NCBI RefSeq assembly: GCF_000308655.1
Contig: NZ_BAGC01000003.1
Coordinates: 186,001-250,000, forward strand
Length of the DNA: 64,000 nt
Origin: Nocardia niigatensis NBRC 100131
GTDB taxonomy: Bacteria > Actinomycetota > Actinomycetes > Mycobacteriales > Mycobacteriaceae
Direction of reading: 5' to 3'
Shown: one piece after another, positions 8,678 through 19,578 of the stretch
How positions within the stretch are numbered: the stretch's first letter is position 1
How the letters are laid out: each line of letters opens with the position of its first letter
The notes under the pieces: generated by a model
Databases searched by the model: none
The model's input: only the letters and a program-made list of their open reading frames with translations
Told to the model about the DNA's origin: nothing
Position numbers and translations under genes: made by a program

Positions 8678-8939
8678 CACTTCGCCTTCCGTATCAAGCG
8701 GTCACCCGCCTCGAGCCGGCCGCGGGACGAACCCGCTCACGGTCGATCATGCGGGAAACCTGCCTCCGGTCGGCGCAGCGAGAGGCTGCGCCCATGTCAA
8801 AACTTTCGCGCTGCACCGAAGCAGCGCCCCCGGATCGGCCACGAGCCGCGCGGCCGTTCTGGTCGCGGGGATTCGGCATTGCCGGAGGGACGCTAAGAAT
8901 TGTGCCCCATGTTGCGCCGCGCCCCCGAATGCGGTGCGC

Positions 8940-10340
<1,401 letters not shown>

Positions 10341-10385
10341 GACAGAGCATCCTAGCTGTTGGGAATTGGGCGGATTACGGGTGCG

Positions 10386-10868
10386 TCAGGCGCGACAACA
10401 CAGCAGCGCGGTGGCCACCGCCGCCACGCCCTCGCCGCGGCCGGTGAGGCCCAATCCGTCGGTCGTGGTGCCGGACACCGAAACCGGCGCACCCAGAATC
10501 TCGCCCAGCACCTGCTGCGCCTCGGCCCGTCGCGGACCGATTTTCGGGCGATTCCCGATTACCTGTACAGCCGCATTGACAATGGTGAATCCGGCCTCGT
10601 CGAGCAGTCGCCGGACTTCTTTCAACATGGCCGCGCCCGACACGCCCGCCCATTCCGGGCGGCCGGTGCCGAATACCGCGCCCACATCGCCGAGACCGGC
10701 GGCCGACAGCAGCGCGTCGCACAGCGCGTGCGCCGCCACATCACCGTCGGAATGTCCCGCGCAGCCGCTGTCGCCCTCGAACAGCAGGCCCGCCATCCAG
10801 CAGGCCCGGCCCGGTTCGACTGGGTGCACATCGCTGCCGATGCCGGTGCGCAGCGCCATGGGATCCAT
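10386..10868 (-). CDS. ispF: 2-C-methyl-D-erythritol 2,4-cyclodiphosphate synthase
   Basis: About 160 residues. The metal-binding motif GIGSDVHP near the N-terminus and [16 protein letters not shown] supply the zinc ligands, and [16 protein letters not shown] closes the domain. It makes the cyclic diphosphate intermediate of the MEP isoprenoid pathway. ATG 10868 overlaps the ispD stop by one base; a GTG three bases upstream is an alternative start. Coupled translation with ispD is likely. Confidence 0.95.
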   Translation of the reverse strand: MDPMALRTGIGSDVHPVEPGRACWMAGLLFEGDSGCAGHSDGDVAAHALCDALLSAAGLGDVGAVFGTGRPEWAGVSGAAMLKEVRRLLDEAGFTIVNAAVQVIGNRPKIGPRRAEAQQVLGEILGAPVSVSGTTTDGLGLTGRGEGVAAVATALLCCRA

Positions 10869-11614
10869 CACGGGGCGATCACCGCCTCGCGTGTCGTGTC
10901 CAGTCCACCTGCGGTGTCGTCCGAATCACGATGGGCGACCAGCGTATTGGCGAGGACCAGGTCCAAGGGCGTGGTGATCTTGAAAGCCAGGGCGTCACCG
11001 AGCACCGTGTGAACGGTCGCGCCGAGCATCTCCACCAATCCCGCATCATCCGTCGCCTGTGTACCCATAGCGTAGGCGTCACGCAGGAGAGCGGCGTCGA
11101 AGCCCTGCGGAGTCTGGACGGCGCGCAGGCCGGATCGATCCGGGGTGCCGGTCACGGCGCCGGTCGCGTCCACCGCCTTGATGGTGTCGGCGACCGGCAG
11201 CGCGGGCACCACGGCCCGCGCGCCCGCGCACAGCGCGTCGACCACGCGGGTGATGAGTGCGGGAGGAGTCAGGGCCCGGGCCGCGTCGTGCACCAGCACC
11301 AGGGTGGCGTCGGGCGCGGCCGCGAGACCGGCCCGCACCGAATCGGTGCGCTCGGCGCCGCCCGCGACCACATGCACGGGCACGGCGGACGCGGGCAGCA
11401 GAGCGCGGGTCTCGGCGACGAGTTCGGTGGGCACCATAACCACAACGTCGTCGACCGATCCGGAATCGATCAGCCCCTGGACCGCGCGAGTGAGCATGGG
11501 ACTGCCGCCGACGTGGACGAACGCCTTCGGCTTGTTCTCGCCGAGACGCACGCCCATGCCGGCGGCAGGAACCAGAGCGACGACACGACGGCCGTCACCG
11601 GGTGTAGTTTTCAC
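10868..11614 (-). CDS. ispD: 2-C-methyl-D-erythritol 4-phosphate cytidylyltransferase
   Basis: A 248-residue Rossmann-like nucleotidyltransferase with the CTP-binding motif [19 protein letters not shown] and the later [13 protein letters not shown] motif. It couples MEP to CTP in the MEP isoprenoid pathway. The GTG start at 11614 lies two bases after the carD stop, so carD-ispD-ispF form one unit as in mycobacteria. Confidence 0.95.
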   Translation of the reverse strand: MKTTPGDGRRVVALVPAAGMGVRLGENKPKAFVHVGGSPMLTRAVQGLIDSGSVDDVVVMVPTELVAETRALLPASAVPVHVVAGGAERTDSVRAGLAAAPDATLVLVHDAARALTPPALITRVVDALCAGARAVVPALPVADTIKAVDATGAVTGTPDRSGLRAVQTPQGFDAALLRDAYAMGTQATDDAGLVEMLGATVHTVLGDALAFKITTPLDLVLANTLVAHRDSDDTAGGLDTTREAVIAP

Positions 11615-11616
11615 GG

Positions 11617-12592
<976 letters not shown>

Positions 12593-13225
12593 GTGACTGC
12601 CCTGAAAGCCACCACTGCGTCGAAGCCGCGGCGGCGTGCCGTGACAGTTGCTGCACTCGCTGCGGGTGCGGTGCTCGCGCTGTCGGGTTGCGGCGCTGGT
12701 CAGGTCTCGCAGACCGCCACCCAGGTCGCCGCCGTCAACGGCAACAGCGCCGATGTCGGTTCCATCGCGCTGCGCAACGTGCGCTTCCTGCTCCCGCAGA
12801 CCGAGGAGTACAACAACGCCAAGGGCGGCAAGGCCGTGCTGGCCTTCAGCGCCGTCAACCTCAGCGACAGCAAGACCGACCAGCTGGTCAGCATCAGCAC
12901 CGAGCTGGGCCAGGTGAAGATCGCCGACAAGATCGAGCTGAAGCCGTCGGCCACGGTCGTCGCCGACAAGCCGACCGCCAAGGACGCGGCCCAGGCCGCC
13001 GCCCTGAAAGAGCAGAACGCCGGCGAGTCCGCCGCCGACCCGAACGCCAAGCCCGTCCTGATCGAGGTCACCGGCCTCACCAAGGACGTCACCCCGGGCC
13101 TGACCTACCCGCTGACCTTCGTCTTCAAGGAGGGCGGCACCGTCGTCGTCAACACCCCGGTCGACGCCGGCGCGAACAACCCGCGCCAGGAGCCCGCGAA
13201 GCAGGAGAAGGGCGGCGAGCACTGA
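12593..13225 (+). CDS. lpqE: Lipoprotein, LpqE-like
   Basis: From GTG 12593, five bases after GGAGG, the protein is 210 residues. It has a twin-arginine-like basic stretch (KPRRR), a hydrophobic core and a lipobox LSGC with the acylated Cys at residue 33. The mature part is a single beta-rich domain with a low-complexity Ala/Pro/Glu insertion (about 125-155) and a charged tail. Its place between carD and radA matches Rv3584 (LpqE). A role in copper handling has been suggested for such proteins, but no clear metal motif is visible. A longer ATG start at 12581 is possible. Confidence 0.8.
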   Translation: MTALKATTASKPRRRAVTVAALAAGAVLALSGCGAGQVSQTATQVAAVNGNSADVGSIALRNVRFLLPQTEEYNNAKGGKAVLAFSAVNLSDSKTDQLVSISTELGQVKIADKIELKPSATVVADKPTAKDAAQAAALKEQNAGESAADPNAKPVLIEVTGLTKDVTPGLTYPLTFVFKEGGTVVVNTPVDAGANNPRQEPAKQEKGGEH

Positions 13226-13246
13226 GCTCCCGCTAGCAGCCTCTGA

Positions 13247-13280
13247 CAGCGCCCGCCCTGAGATCTCAGGGCGGGCGCTG
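13247..13280. terminator. Hairpin terminator after lpqE
   Basis: A perfect 34-base palindrome (arms CAGCGCCCGCCCTGAGA and its complement, no loop bases) begins 21 bases after the lpqE stop. Fits an intrinsic terminator of the GC-rich type. Confidence 0.8.
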
Positions 13281-13404
13281 CCGTGTTCCGATCAGCAGTC
13301 AGGTTCGCGGCCGTCTCGATTCTGGACCGCGGCTGGAATAGACCTCCGCCTTGGAGCGGGGGAGCGGAGGCGGGACGAATCGAGACCTCGGGGCCGTGAA
13401 CCCG

Positions 13405-13431
13405 CCCGGAGCGCAGCGGAGGGCAAATGAG
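13405..13431 (+). repeat. Short dispersed repeat, copy 2
   Basis: Second copy of the 27-base segment at 2251-2277, three mismatches. It ends five bases before the upstream radA start (GTG 13437), so its GGAGGG lies 14-19 bases from that codon. Confidence 0.5.
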
Positions 13432-13436
13432 GCAAC

Positions 13437-14867
13437 GTGTCGGCGGCGCTGGCTAGGCTGCGCGGCGTGGCCAAGGTGAAATCGCTGTACCGGTGCGCGG
13501 AGTGCTCGCACGAGGTCGCCAAATGGGTTGGGCGCTGCCCGGATTGCAATGCTTGGGGGACCATCGAGGAGATGGCGGCCTCCTCGTCCGCTGCGGCCGT
13601 CGGACGGCGGGCGATGCTGCCGAGCACGGCGGCGGCGCCGATCTCGAGCATCGACTCCAACAAGACCCAGGCGCGCTCGACGGGGGTGTCCGAGCTGGAT
13701 CGGGTGCTGGGCGGCGGGATCATTCCCGGATCGGTGGTGTTGCTGTCGGGGGAGCCCGGGGTGGGCAAGTCGACGCTGCTGCTCGAGGTGGCGCACCGGT
13801 GGGCGCGGGCGCGCGACGAGATCGCGCTGTACGTGACCGCGGAGGAATCGGCGGGGCAGGTGCGGCTGCGGGCGGACCGCACGGGCGCGGTGCACGACAA
13901 GGTGTACCTGGCCGCGGAATCGGATCTGGCGACCATTCTCGGGCACGTGGACCAGGTGAAACCCTCACTGCTGGTGGTGGACTCGGTGCAGACCATGCTG
14001 GCCGCCGACGCGGACGGCGTGATCGGCGGTGTCACCCAGGTGCGTTCGGTGACGGCGGCGCTCACCTCGCTGGCCAAGGCGAGCGGGATCGCGGTGCTGC
14101 TGGTCGGGCACGTCACCAAGGACGGCGCGGTGGCCGGTCCGCGCACGCTCGAGCACCTGGTGGACGTGGTGCTGCAGTTCGAGGGCGACAAGCACTCCTC
14201 GCTGCGCATGGTGCGCGGCATCAAGAACCGCTTCGGCAGCACCGACGAGGTCGGCTGCTTCGAGATGCGCGAGGCGGGAATCCATTGCGTGGACGACCCT
14301 TCGGGCCTGTTCCTGCATCATCGGGGCGACGCGGTGCCCGGAACCGCGGTGACGGTCGCCATGGACGGCAAGCGGCCCATGCTGGGCGAGGTGCAGGGGC
14401 TGACGGTGGACACCCAGGCGCCCGCGCCCCGGCGCGCGGTGAGTGGGCTGGACTACAACCGCGTTTCCATGGTCCTGGCTGTCCTGCAGAGCCGCGGAGG
14501 CGTGTTCGTGGGCAAGCAGGACGTCTACGCGGCCACCGTGGGCGGTATGCGGCTCACAGAGCCCGCGGCGGATCTGGCTGTCGCGCTTGCCATTGCGAGC
14601 GCCAGCCAGGATCTGGCGCTGCCCAGCGGCCTGGTGGTACTGGGCGAGGTGGGCCTGGCGGGCGAGGTGCGCCAGGTGACCGGGCTGAGCCGCCGGCTGG
14701 CGGAGGCGGAGCGACTGGGTTTCACCGAGGCTCTGGTGCCGCCGGGCGTGGAACGCACCGGCCGCGGTATGAAGGTGCGCGAGGTCACCGATATTCGTGC
14801 CGCCCTTGCGGTTACCGGGTTGCGCCGGCGGCGCGGCGCGCCGGCTTCGGTGGAAATGGCGGAATGA
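13437..14867 (+). CDS. radA: DNA repair protein RadA
   Basis: A 476-residue RadA/Sms. The N-terminal zinc finger is CAEC...CPDC, the RecA-like ATPase core has Walker A GEPGVGKST and Walker B LLVVDSVQTM, the RadA-specific KNRFG motif is present (IKNRFGSTDE), and the C-terminal Lon-protease-like domain includes VGGMRLTEPAADLAVALAIAS. It helps branch migration in homologous recombination. GTG 13437 is listed; alignment with M. tuberculosis RadA would favour GTG 13467 (MAKVKSLYRC). The usual neighbour disA does not follow. Confidence 0.95.
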   Translation: MSAALARLRGVAKVKSLYRCAECSHEVAKWVGRCPDCNAWGTIEEMAASSSAAAVGRRAMLPSTAAAPISSIDSNKTQARSTGVSELDRVLGGGIIPGSVVLLSGEPGVGKSTLLLEVAHRWARARDEIALYVTAEESAGQVRLRADRTGAVHDKVYLAAESDLATILGHVDQVKPSLLVVDSVQTMLAADADGVIGGVTQVRSVTAALTSLAKASGIAVLLVGHVTKDGAVAGPRTLEHLVDVVLQFEGDKHSSLRMVRGIKNRFGSTDEVGCFEMREAGIHCVDDPSGLFLHHRGDAVPGTAVTVAMDGKRPMLGEVQGLTVDTQAPAPRRAVSGLDYNRVSMVLAVLQSRGGVFVGKQDVYAATVGGMRLTEPAADLAVALAIASASQDLALPSGLVVLGEVGLAGEVRQVTGLSRRLAEAERLGFTEALVPPGVERTGRGMKVREVTDIRAALAVTGLRRRRGAPASVEMAE

Positions 14868-14949
14868 CAGCCGAAATCGAATGAGGTCGCGGAATCGAAT
14901 TCGATTCGGATCGGAATTCGGTTCGCAATTACCGGAATTCTGGATAAAC

Positions 14950-14991
14950 GGCGGAGGCCGGGATCCGAGCGCTCGGATCCCGGCCTCCGCC
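14950..14991. terminator. Perfect 42-bp palindromic bidirectional terminator
   Basis: Twenty-one-base arms (starting GGCGGAGGCCGGG) with no spacer, between the convergent radA and the membrane-protein gene at 15007. It serves both transcripts. The central GATCCGAGCGCTCGGATC is itself palindromic. Confidence 0.85.
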
Positions 14992-15006
14992 GTGGTGTGC
15001 TGAATT

Positions 15007-15660
15007 TCAGGCGAGATTGAACGGCTCGGGGGCGCTGCGGACCGAACCGAGTTGTGCCACAACGGTGTAGGGACCGGCCGGGACGGGAACGCGGTCGCCG
15101 GCACAGTTGGGCTGGGAGGTCGCGCCCGACCAGGTGACGGTGAAGGCGGCCTGCTGGCCGGGGGCCAGGGTGCGCATGTCGGGGGTGCCGTCCGGGTAGC
15201 AGTCGGTGCTGGACCACAGCTTGCGCTGGCCGTCCAGGGACTGCACCTGGACCAGTTGCAGGCCCGATCCCATGTCGCGTTGGCACGGGGCGTTGGAGAT
15301 GTTGGTGATGACGATGCCGAACTGCGGTTGGTCGCCGATCTTGTAGGTGGGCTGCCCGACGGTCACCTTCACGGCCAGCGACTGGTCGGCGCACAGGGCC
15401 TGCGCGGCCGGGGCGGCTCCGGAGGGCTTGGCCGCGCCCGCATCCGCGGCGCTCGTGGTGGCGCTGCCGGAGGGCTTGGACGTGGCGGTGGCGCTCGGGG
15501 TGGTGCTCGCCTTGGCGCCCGTCGTGTGGTCGGGGCCGCCCTTCAACAGCGCGAAGGCCACCCAGATCACCAGCGCGAGGCCGAGCACCATCGCGCCGAC
15601 CGCGGCGACGCGGCGGCGCCAGTAGATTTCGGGTGGCAGTGGTCCGTTCGGTTCCAGCAC
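15007..15660 (-). CDS. Membrane-anchored protein, Rv3587c-like
   Basis: A 217-residue protein with one transmembrane helix (about residues 17-40), an Ala/Ser/Thr/Pro linker (50-85) and an extracytoplasmic beta-rich domain (ALCADQSLAVKV, YKIGDQPQFGIVITNISNAPC, GPYTVVAQLG). The domain has four cysteines that could form disulfides. Layout and place next to canB match Rv3587c, a conserved membrane protein of unknown function. Confidence 0.8.
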   Translation of the reverse strand: MLEPNGPLPPEIYWRRRVAAVGAMVLGLALVIWVAFALLKGGPDHTTGAKASTTPSATATSKPSGSATTSAADAGAAKPSGAAPAAQALCADQSLAVKVTVGQPTYKIGDQPQFGIVITNISNAPCQRDMGSGLQLVQVQSLDGQRKLWSSTDCYPDGTPDMRTLAPGQQAAFTVTWSGATSQPNCAGDRVPVPAGPYTVVAQLGSVRSAPEPFNLA

Positions 15661-15789
15661 GGTGACAACGGTAAGGGCACCATCCTGGTCACCCCGAGCA
15701 GGGTCTCGGCGTGTCGTACGTGAAAGCGCTTACGGGGGCGGTAAATTCCGCCGCCCGCGGCGCGAATCGTGCATCCCCGGCAGAACCGG

Positions 15790-16413
15790 CTACACCACTT
15801 CGCCGATATTGCCGATGACGCGGTGCAGCTTGATCTCACCGTCGCCGAGGTTGTAGGTGACGCAGGCGATGGCGCACTCGCCGGTGGCCACGCGCTGGGA
15901 GATGATCATCGACCGCTGCATGAGCAGGCGGGCGGTCTCCTCGACGTGGCGGGCCTCGAGCTCGTCGACCGACGACAGGCCCTCGCGGCGGCCGATGAGG
16001 ATGGAGGGGGTGACGCGTTCGACGACCGAGCGGATGAACCCGCCGGGCACATTGCCGTGGTCGAGGGCGTCGATGGTGGCGCGGACCGCGCCGCAGCTGT
16101 CGTGGCCGAGCACGACGATCAGCGGCACCGACAGCACCTGCACGCCGTATTCGATGGAGCCCAGCACCGAGGCGTCGATGACGTGGCCGGCCGTGCGGAC
16201 CACGAACATGTCGCCGAGACCCTGATCGAAGATGATCTCGGCGGCGACGCGAGAATCGCCGCAGCCGAACAGGACTGCCGAGGGCTGCTGCCCGGCGACG
16301 AGCTTGGCCCGGTCGGCCGCGCCCTGGCTAGGGTGCTGCAACGTGCCGTTGACGAAGCGCTCGTTGCCTTCGCGCAGGGCTTTCCAAGCACTGATCGGGT
16401 TGTTATGCGGCAT
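15790..16413 (-). CDS. canB: Beta-class carbonic anhydrase (CanB-like)
   Basis: From ATG 16413 the protein is 207 residues and closely resembles M. tuberculosis Rv3588c. The zinc ligands and catalytic pair appear as FGCGDSRVAAE (Cys, Asp-Arg) and VLGHDSCGAV (His, Cys). It interconverts CO2 and bicarbonate in the cytoplasm. The frame is open upstream, but the family starts with MPHNNP-like sequence, preceded by GGGACGC. It is divergent from mutY (177 bases), as in M. tuberculosis. Confidence 0.94.
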   Translation of the reverse strand: MPHNNPISAWKALREGNERFVNGTLQHPSQGAADRAKLVAGQQPSAVLFGCGDSRVAAEIIFDQGLGDMFVVRTAGHVIDASVLGSIEYGVQVLSVPLIVVLGHDSCGAVRATIDALDHGNVPGGFIRSVVERVTPSILIGRREGLSSVDELEARHVEETARLLMQRSMIISQRVATGECAIACVTYNLGDGEIKLHRVIGNIGEVV

Positions 16414-16589
16414 GCGTCCCATTTTCCATAGCCCTTTGGTTACCGGCGAGTCCTCAGCGTTACGGTCCGGCAAAGACGCGCTGTCCGGATCGCCGCGCGC
16501 CCGGTGAGCCGCCGGGTGGGCGGAAACCGGCCTCGCCGAAATGGATACCATCGCGCGTGGCGGCGTGTGGGATTTCGGGAGGATGCGAA

Positions 16590-17456
16590 GTGGACAGCGA
16601 TGCGCTCATCGACTGGTATCGCGAGACCGCGCGGGATCTGCCGTGGCGGCGGCCCGGTGTCACCGCGTGGCAGATCCTGATGAGCGAGATCATGCTGCAG
16701 CAGACACCCGTGGTGCGGGTGGAGCCCATCTGGCGGGAGTGGGTGGCCCGCTGGCCGGTGCCCTCCGCCATGGCCGCCGCGCCGCAGGGGGAGGTGCTGC
16801 GCGCCTGGGGCAAACTCGGCTATCCGCGGCGCGCGCTGCGCCTGCACGAGTGCGCGCGGGTGCTGGCCGAGGAGCACGGCGACGAGGTGCCGGCCGATGT
16901 CGAGGTGCTGCTGAGCCTGCCCGGGATCGGCGCGTACACCGCCCGGGCCGTGGCCTGCTTCGCGTACGGGCAGCGAGTTCCGGTGGTGGACACCAATGTT
17001 CGCCGCGTGGTGGCGCGGGCCGTGCACGGCCGCGCCGAGGCGGGCAATCCGGCGAACCGCGATCTCGCGGAGACCGAGGCGCTGCTGCCCGCGCGGGTCG
17101 AACGGGCCGCCGTCATGTCGGCGGCTCTGATGGAGCTGGGCGCGGTGATCTGCACCGCCCGGACCCCGGAGTGCGAGCGCTGCCCGCTGCCGGCGTGCGC
17201 CTGGATCAGCGCGGGCCGCCCGGCCTCCGAGGTGGTGCGGCGGGTGCAGAAGTACGAGGGCACCGACCGGCAGGCGCGGGGCCGGCTGCTCGACGTCCTG
17301 CGCGGCGCGTCGGGTCCGGTGGAGCGAGTTCGCCTGGACCTGGCCTGGACTCGCGATCCGGGCCAGCGGGATCGGGCCCTGGACTCGCTGCTCGTCGACG
17401 GCCTCATCGAGCAGACGGCCGACGGTCTGTTCGCGCTGGCGGGCGAGGGCAGCTGA
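16590..17456 (+). CDS. mutY: A/G-specific adenine glycosylase MutY
   Basis: From GTG 16590, seven bases after GGGAGG, the protein is 288 residues. The catalytic Glu is in MSEIMLQQTPV, the helix-hairpin-helix reads LLSLPGIGAYTARA, and the catalytic Asp is in PVVDTNVRR. The 4Fe-4S cluster cysteines are spaced C-X6-C-X2-C-X4-C, one residue shorter in the last gap than in E. coli. It removes adenine mispaired with 8-oxoguanine. The C-terminal region is short compared with E. coli MutY, as in other actinobacteria. GTG 16557 is an alternative start without a good ribosome-binding site. Confidence 0.94.
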   Translation: MDSDALIDWYRETARDLPWRRPGVTAWQILMSEIMLQQTPVVRVEPIWREWVARWPVPSAMAAAPQGEVLRAWGKLGYPRRALRLHECARVLAEEHGDEVPADVEVLLSLPGIGAYTARAVACFAYGQRVPVVDTNVRRVVARAVHGRAEAGNPANRDLAETEALLPARVERAAVMSAALMELGAVICTARTPECERCPLPACAWISAGRPASEVVRRVQKYEGTDRQARGRLLDVLRGASGPVERVRLDLAWTRDPGQRDRALDSLLVDGLIEQTADGLFALAGEGS

Positions 17457-17463
17457 CCCGCGA

Positions 17464-17505
17464 ACGCCCCTCCCGGGCCGAGGGGTGGTCGTCCGGGAGG
17501 GGCGT
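17464..17505. terminator. Bidirectional hairpin terminator
   Basis: A 13-bp GC-rich stem (ACGCCCCTCCCGG pairing with CCGGGAGGGGCGT) with a 16-base loop, between the convergent mutY and zinc permease genes. Confidence 0.75.
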
Positions 17506-17579
17506 GCGGGGGCGATCTGCCGCCCCTCATGCGGTAGATCGCGGTGTCGCAGCAGGTTTCGCGGGATCGGGCCCGAAAC

Positions 17580-18458
17580 TCAGGCGGCGACGAGGACTCT
17601 GCGGCGATTGCGGGTGCGGCTGCCCACCATCCGGCAGATCAGATAGATCGTGAACGAGATGGTGGTGACGAACGTCGAGATCGGGACGCCGGGCGCCAGC
17701 GACAGCAGAATGCCGCCGACCGCGGCGATCTCGGCGAACACGATCGACAGGATCGCCACCCGGGCCGGGCTCGCGGTGAGCTGGGCGGCCGCCGCGGCCG
17801 GTGTGATGAGCAGCGACAGCACCAGCAGCGCGCCGACGATCTGCACCCCGAAGGCCGCGGTCACGCCGAGCAGCACGGCGAACACGATGGACAGCGCCCG
17901 CACCGGAACCCCGCGCGCCACCGCCACTTCCGGGTCCGCGCTGGCGAACAGCAGCGGGCGGTAGACGGCGGCCAGCACCACCAGCACGGCCGCGGTGCAG
18001 GTGGCCAGCAGGCCGAGCCCGGAGTTGCCGACGCTGACCACCTGACCGGTCAGCAGCGAGAACTTGGAGCCCGCGCGTTCCGGGCCCAGCCACAGGAACA
18101 GCACCGACAGGCCGAGGCCGAACGACAGCACCACGGCGATGACCGAATCACGTTCGCGAGCACGGGAACCCAGCACACCGAACAGCACCGCCGCCACCAC
18201 CGAACCGATGATGGCGCCCAGCCCGACGCCGACGCCGGCCAGCAGCGCGGCGGCCGCGCCGGTCAGCGACAGCTCGCTGGTGCCGTGCACGGCGAAGGAC
18301 ATCTGGCGGCTGATGATGAGCGGGCCGATGGCCCCGGCCAGCAGGCCGAGCAGAGCGGCGGCGAGCACCGCCTGCTGCACGAAGTCGTAGGACAGCAGAT
18401 GCGCGGTGGTGGAGACGTCGAGCAGCTGCGAGAACAGCGTGGACAGCTTGTCGATCAT
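17580..18458 (-). CDS. Metal ABC transporter permease (ZnuB-like)
   Basis: From ATG 18458 the protein is 292 residues with about eight hydrophobic helices, typical of the ABC-3 family of zinc/manganese permeases. SFAVHGTSELSLTGAAAALLAG near residues 53-75 is the conserved family stretch that follows the first helices. The ATG overlaps the ATPase stop by four bases. Together with the ATPase and the His-rich binding lipoprotein it forms a complete importer, and the upstream Zur-like box points to zinc. Confidence 0.92.
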   Translation of the reverse strand: MIDKLSTLFSQLLDVSTTAHLLSYDFVQQAVLAAALLGLLAGAIGPLIISRQMSFAVHGTSELSLTGAAAALLAGVGVGLGAIIGSVVAAVLFGVLGSRARERDSVIAVVLSFGLGLSVLFLWLGPERAGSKFSLLTGQVVSVGNSGLGLLATCTAAVLVVLAAVYRPLLFASADPEVAVARGVPVRALSIVFAVLLGVTAAFGVQIVGALLVLSLLITPAAAAAQLTASPARVAILSIVFAEIAAVGGILLSLAPGVPISTFVTTISFTIYLICRMVGSRTRNRRRVLVAA

Positions 18459-19549
18459 GCCCGCGCCTCCCGTGCCTCGGCGCTCTTCCGGTTCTCGCCG
18501 TGGCCCGGCCGCTGCTCGCCGTGGCAGTGCGCCGCGCCGGATTCGCCCAGCGCGTCCATGGCGTCGCCGGTGCCGACGACGACCAGGCGGCCGCGCAGGC
18601 GCAGCACGTCGACCTCGGTGCCGTAGAGCTCGGAGAGGGTCTCGGAGGTCATGACCTCGTCGGGCGTGCCGATCCGGAACTGTCCGTCGACCAGATACAG
18701 CACCCGATCCACCAGCGGCAGAATGGGATTGATCTCGTGGGTCACGAACAGCACCGCGGTGTCGTGGGTGCGGCGCCGCCGGTCGATGAGCTCGGAGACC
18801 AGCCGCTGATTCGCCAGGTCCAGCGACAGCAGCGGTTCGTCGCACAGCAGCACCTTGGGATCACCGGCCAGCGCCTGCGCCACCCGCAGCCGCTGCTGCT
18901 CGCCGCCGGACAGCGCGTCGATCGGCGCGTAGGCGAACTTCTCGGCCCCGACGGCCGAGATCGCCGCCGCCACTTTTCGTTTGCGTTCCTTGCGCCCGCG
19001 CAGTCCGAGCCCCCATCGGTGCCCGTCCACGCCGAGCCCCACCAGGTCGACTCCGCGCAGCTGCGCCCCGCCCTCGATGGTCTTCTGCTGCGGTACGTAC
19101 CCGATATCCGGATTACCCACCCGCACCGGCGATCCCGCGACCTCCGCGGTGCCGGCCGTCAGCCCCAGCTGCCCCAGCAGCATCCGCATGAGCGAGGTCT
19201 TCCCGGAGCCGTTGGGCCCCAGCACCGCGATGAACTCGCCCGGTGCGACCTCGAGATCCAGCCCCTGCCACAGCGTCCGGTCCCCGAACGACAGCCGGGC
19301 GTCGGACAGCCGGACCGCGGGAGCGCTCGCGGTGGGCGCACCGGACGGGCGGGCGGAAGCATCCGTCGCCGTTTCGGACTGCGCCGCATAGGCATTCGAG
19401 TCGCTCGCGGGTGTGGCGGTCGCGGGTGGTAAGGTCTCCGCGCAGCCCGAGCGGCCGGAGGGTGTGCGGGGGCGTGTTCCGGTGAGGGCACATCCGGGCT
19501 TCGGCGTGGTGACGCCGGTGTCGGGTGCCTGCGCGGGGTTCGCGGTCAT
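18455..19549 (-). CDS. Metal ABC transporter ATP-binding protein (ZnuC-like)
   Basis: A 364-residue ATPase. Walker A is GPNGSGKTS, the signature is LSGGEQQRLRVAQAL, Walker B is VLLCDEPLLSLD and the switch histidine is in FVTHEINP. About 75 extra N-terminal residues, rich in Ala/Thr/Pro/Ser, precede the domain, and the C-terminus ends in a His/Cys-containing charged tail (AAHCHGEQRPGHG). ATG 19549 has GGGAGAAC upstream, so the extension may be real. It would drive uptake by the adjacent permease. Confidence 0.9.
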   Translation of the reverse strand: MTANPAQAPDTGVTTPKPGCALTGTRPRTPSGRSGCAETLPPATATPASDSNAYAAQSETATDASARPSGAPTASAPAVRLSDARLSFGDRTLWQGLDLEVAPGEFIAVLGPNGSGKTSLMRMLLGQLGLTAGTAEVAGSPVRVGNPDIGYVPQQKTIEGGAQLRGVDLVGLGVDGHRWGLGLRGRKERKRKVAAAISAVGAEKFAYAPIDALSGGEQQRLRVAQALAGDPKVLLCDEPLLSLDLANQRLVSELIDRRRRTHDTAVLFVTHEINPILPLVDRVLYLVDGQFRIGTPDEVMTSETLSELYGTEVDVLRLRGRLVVVGTGDAMDALGESGAAHCHGEQRPGHGENRKSAEAREARA

Positions 19550-19578
19550 GGTGGTTCTCCCGGATGCGCGGTGGAACG

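Noticed and set aside
8678..8939. Possible small gene between rlmB and cysS
   Set aside because: The frames present are arginine-rich shadows without a ribosome-binding site or recognisable domain; treated as empty spacer.
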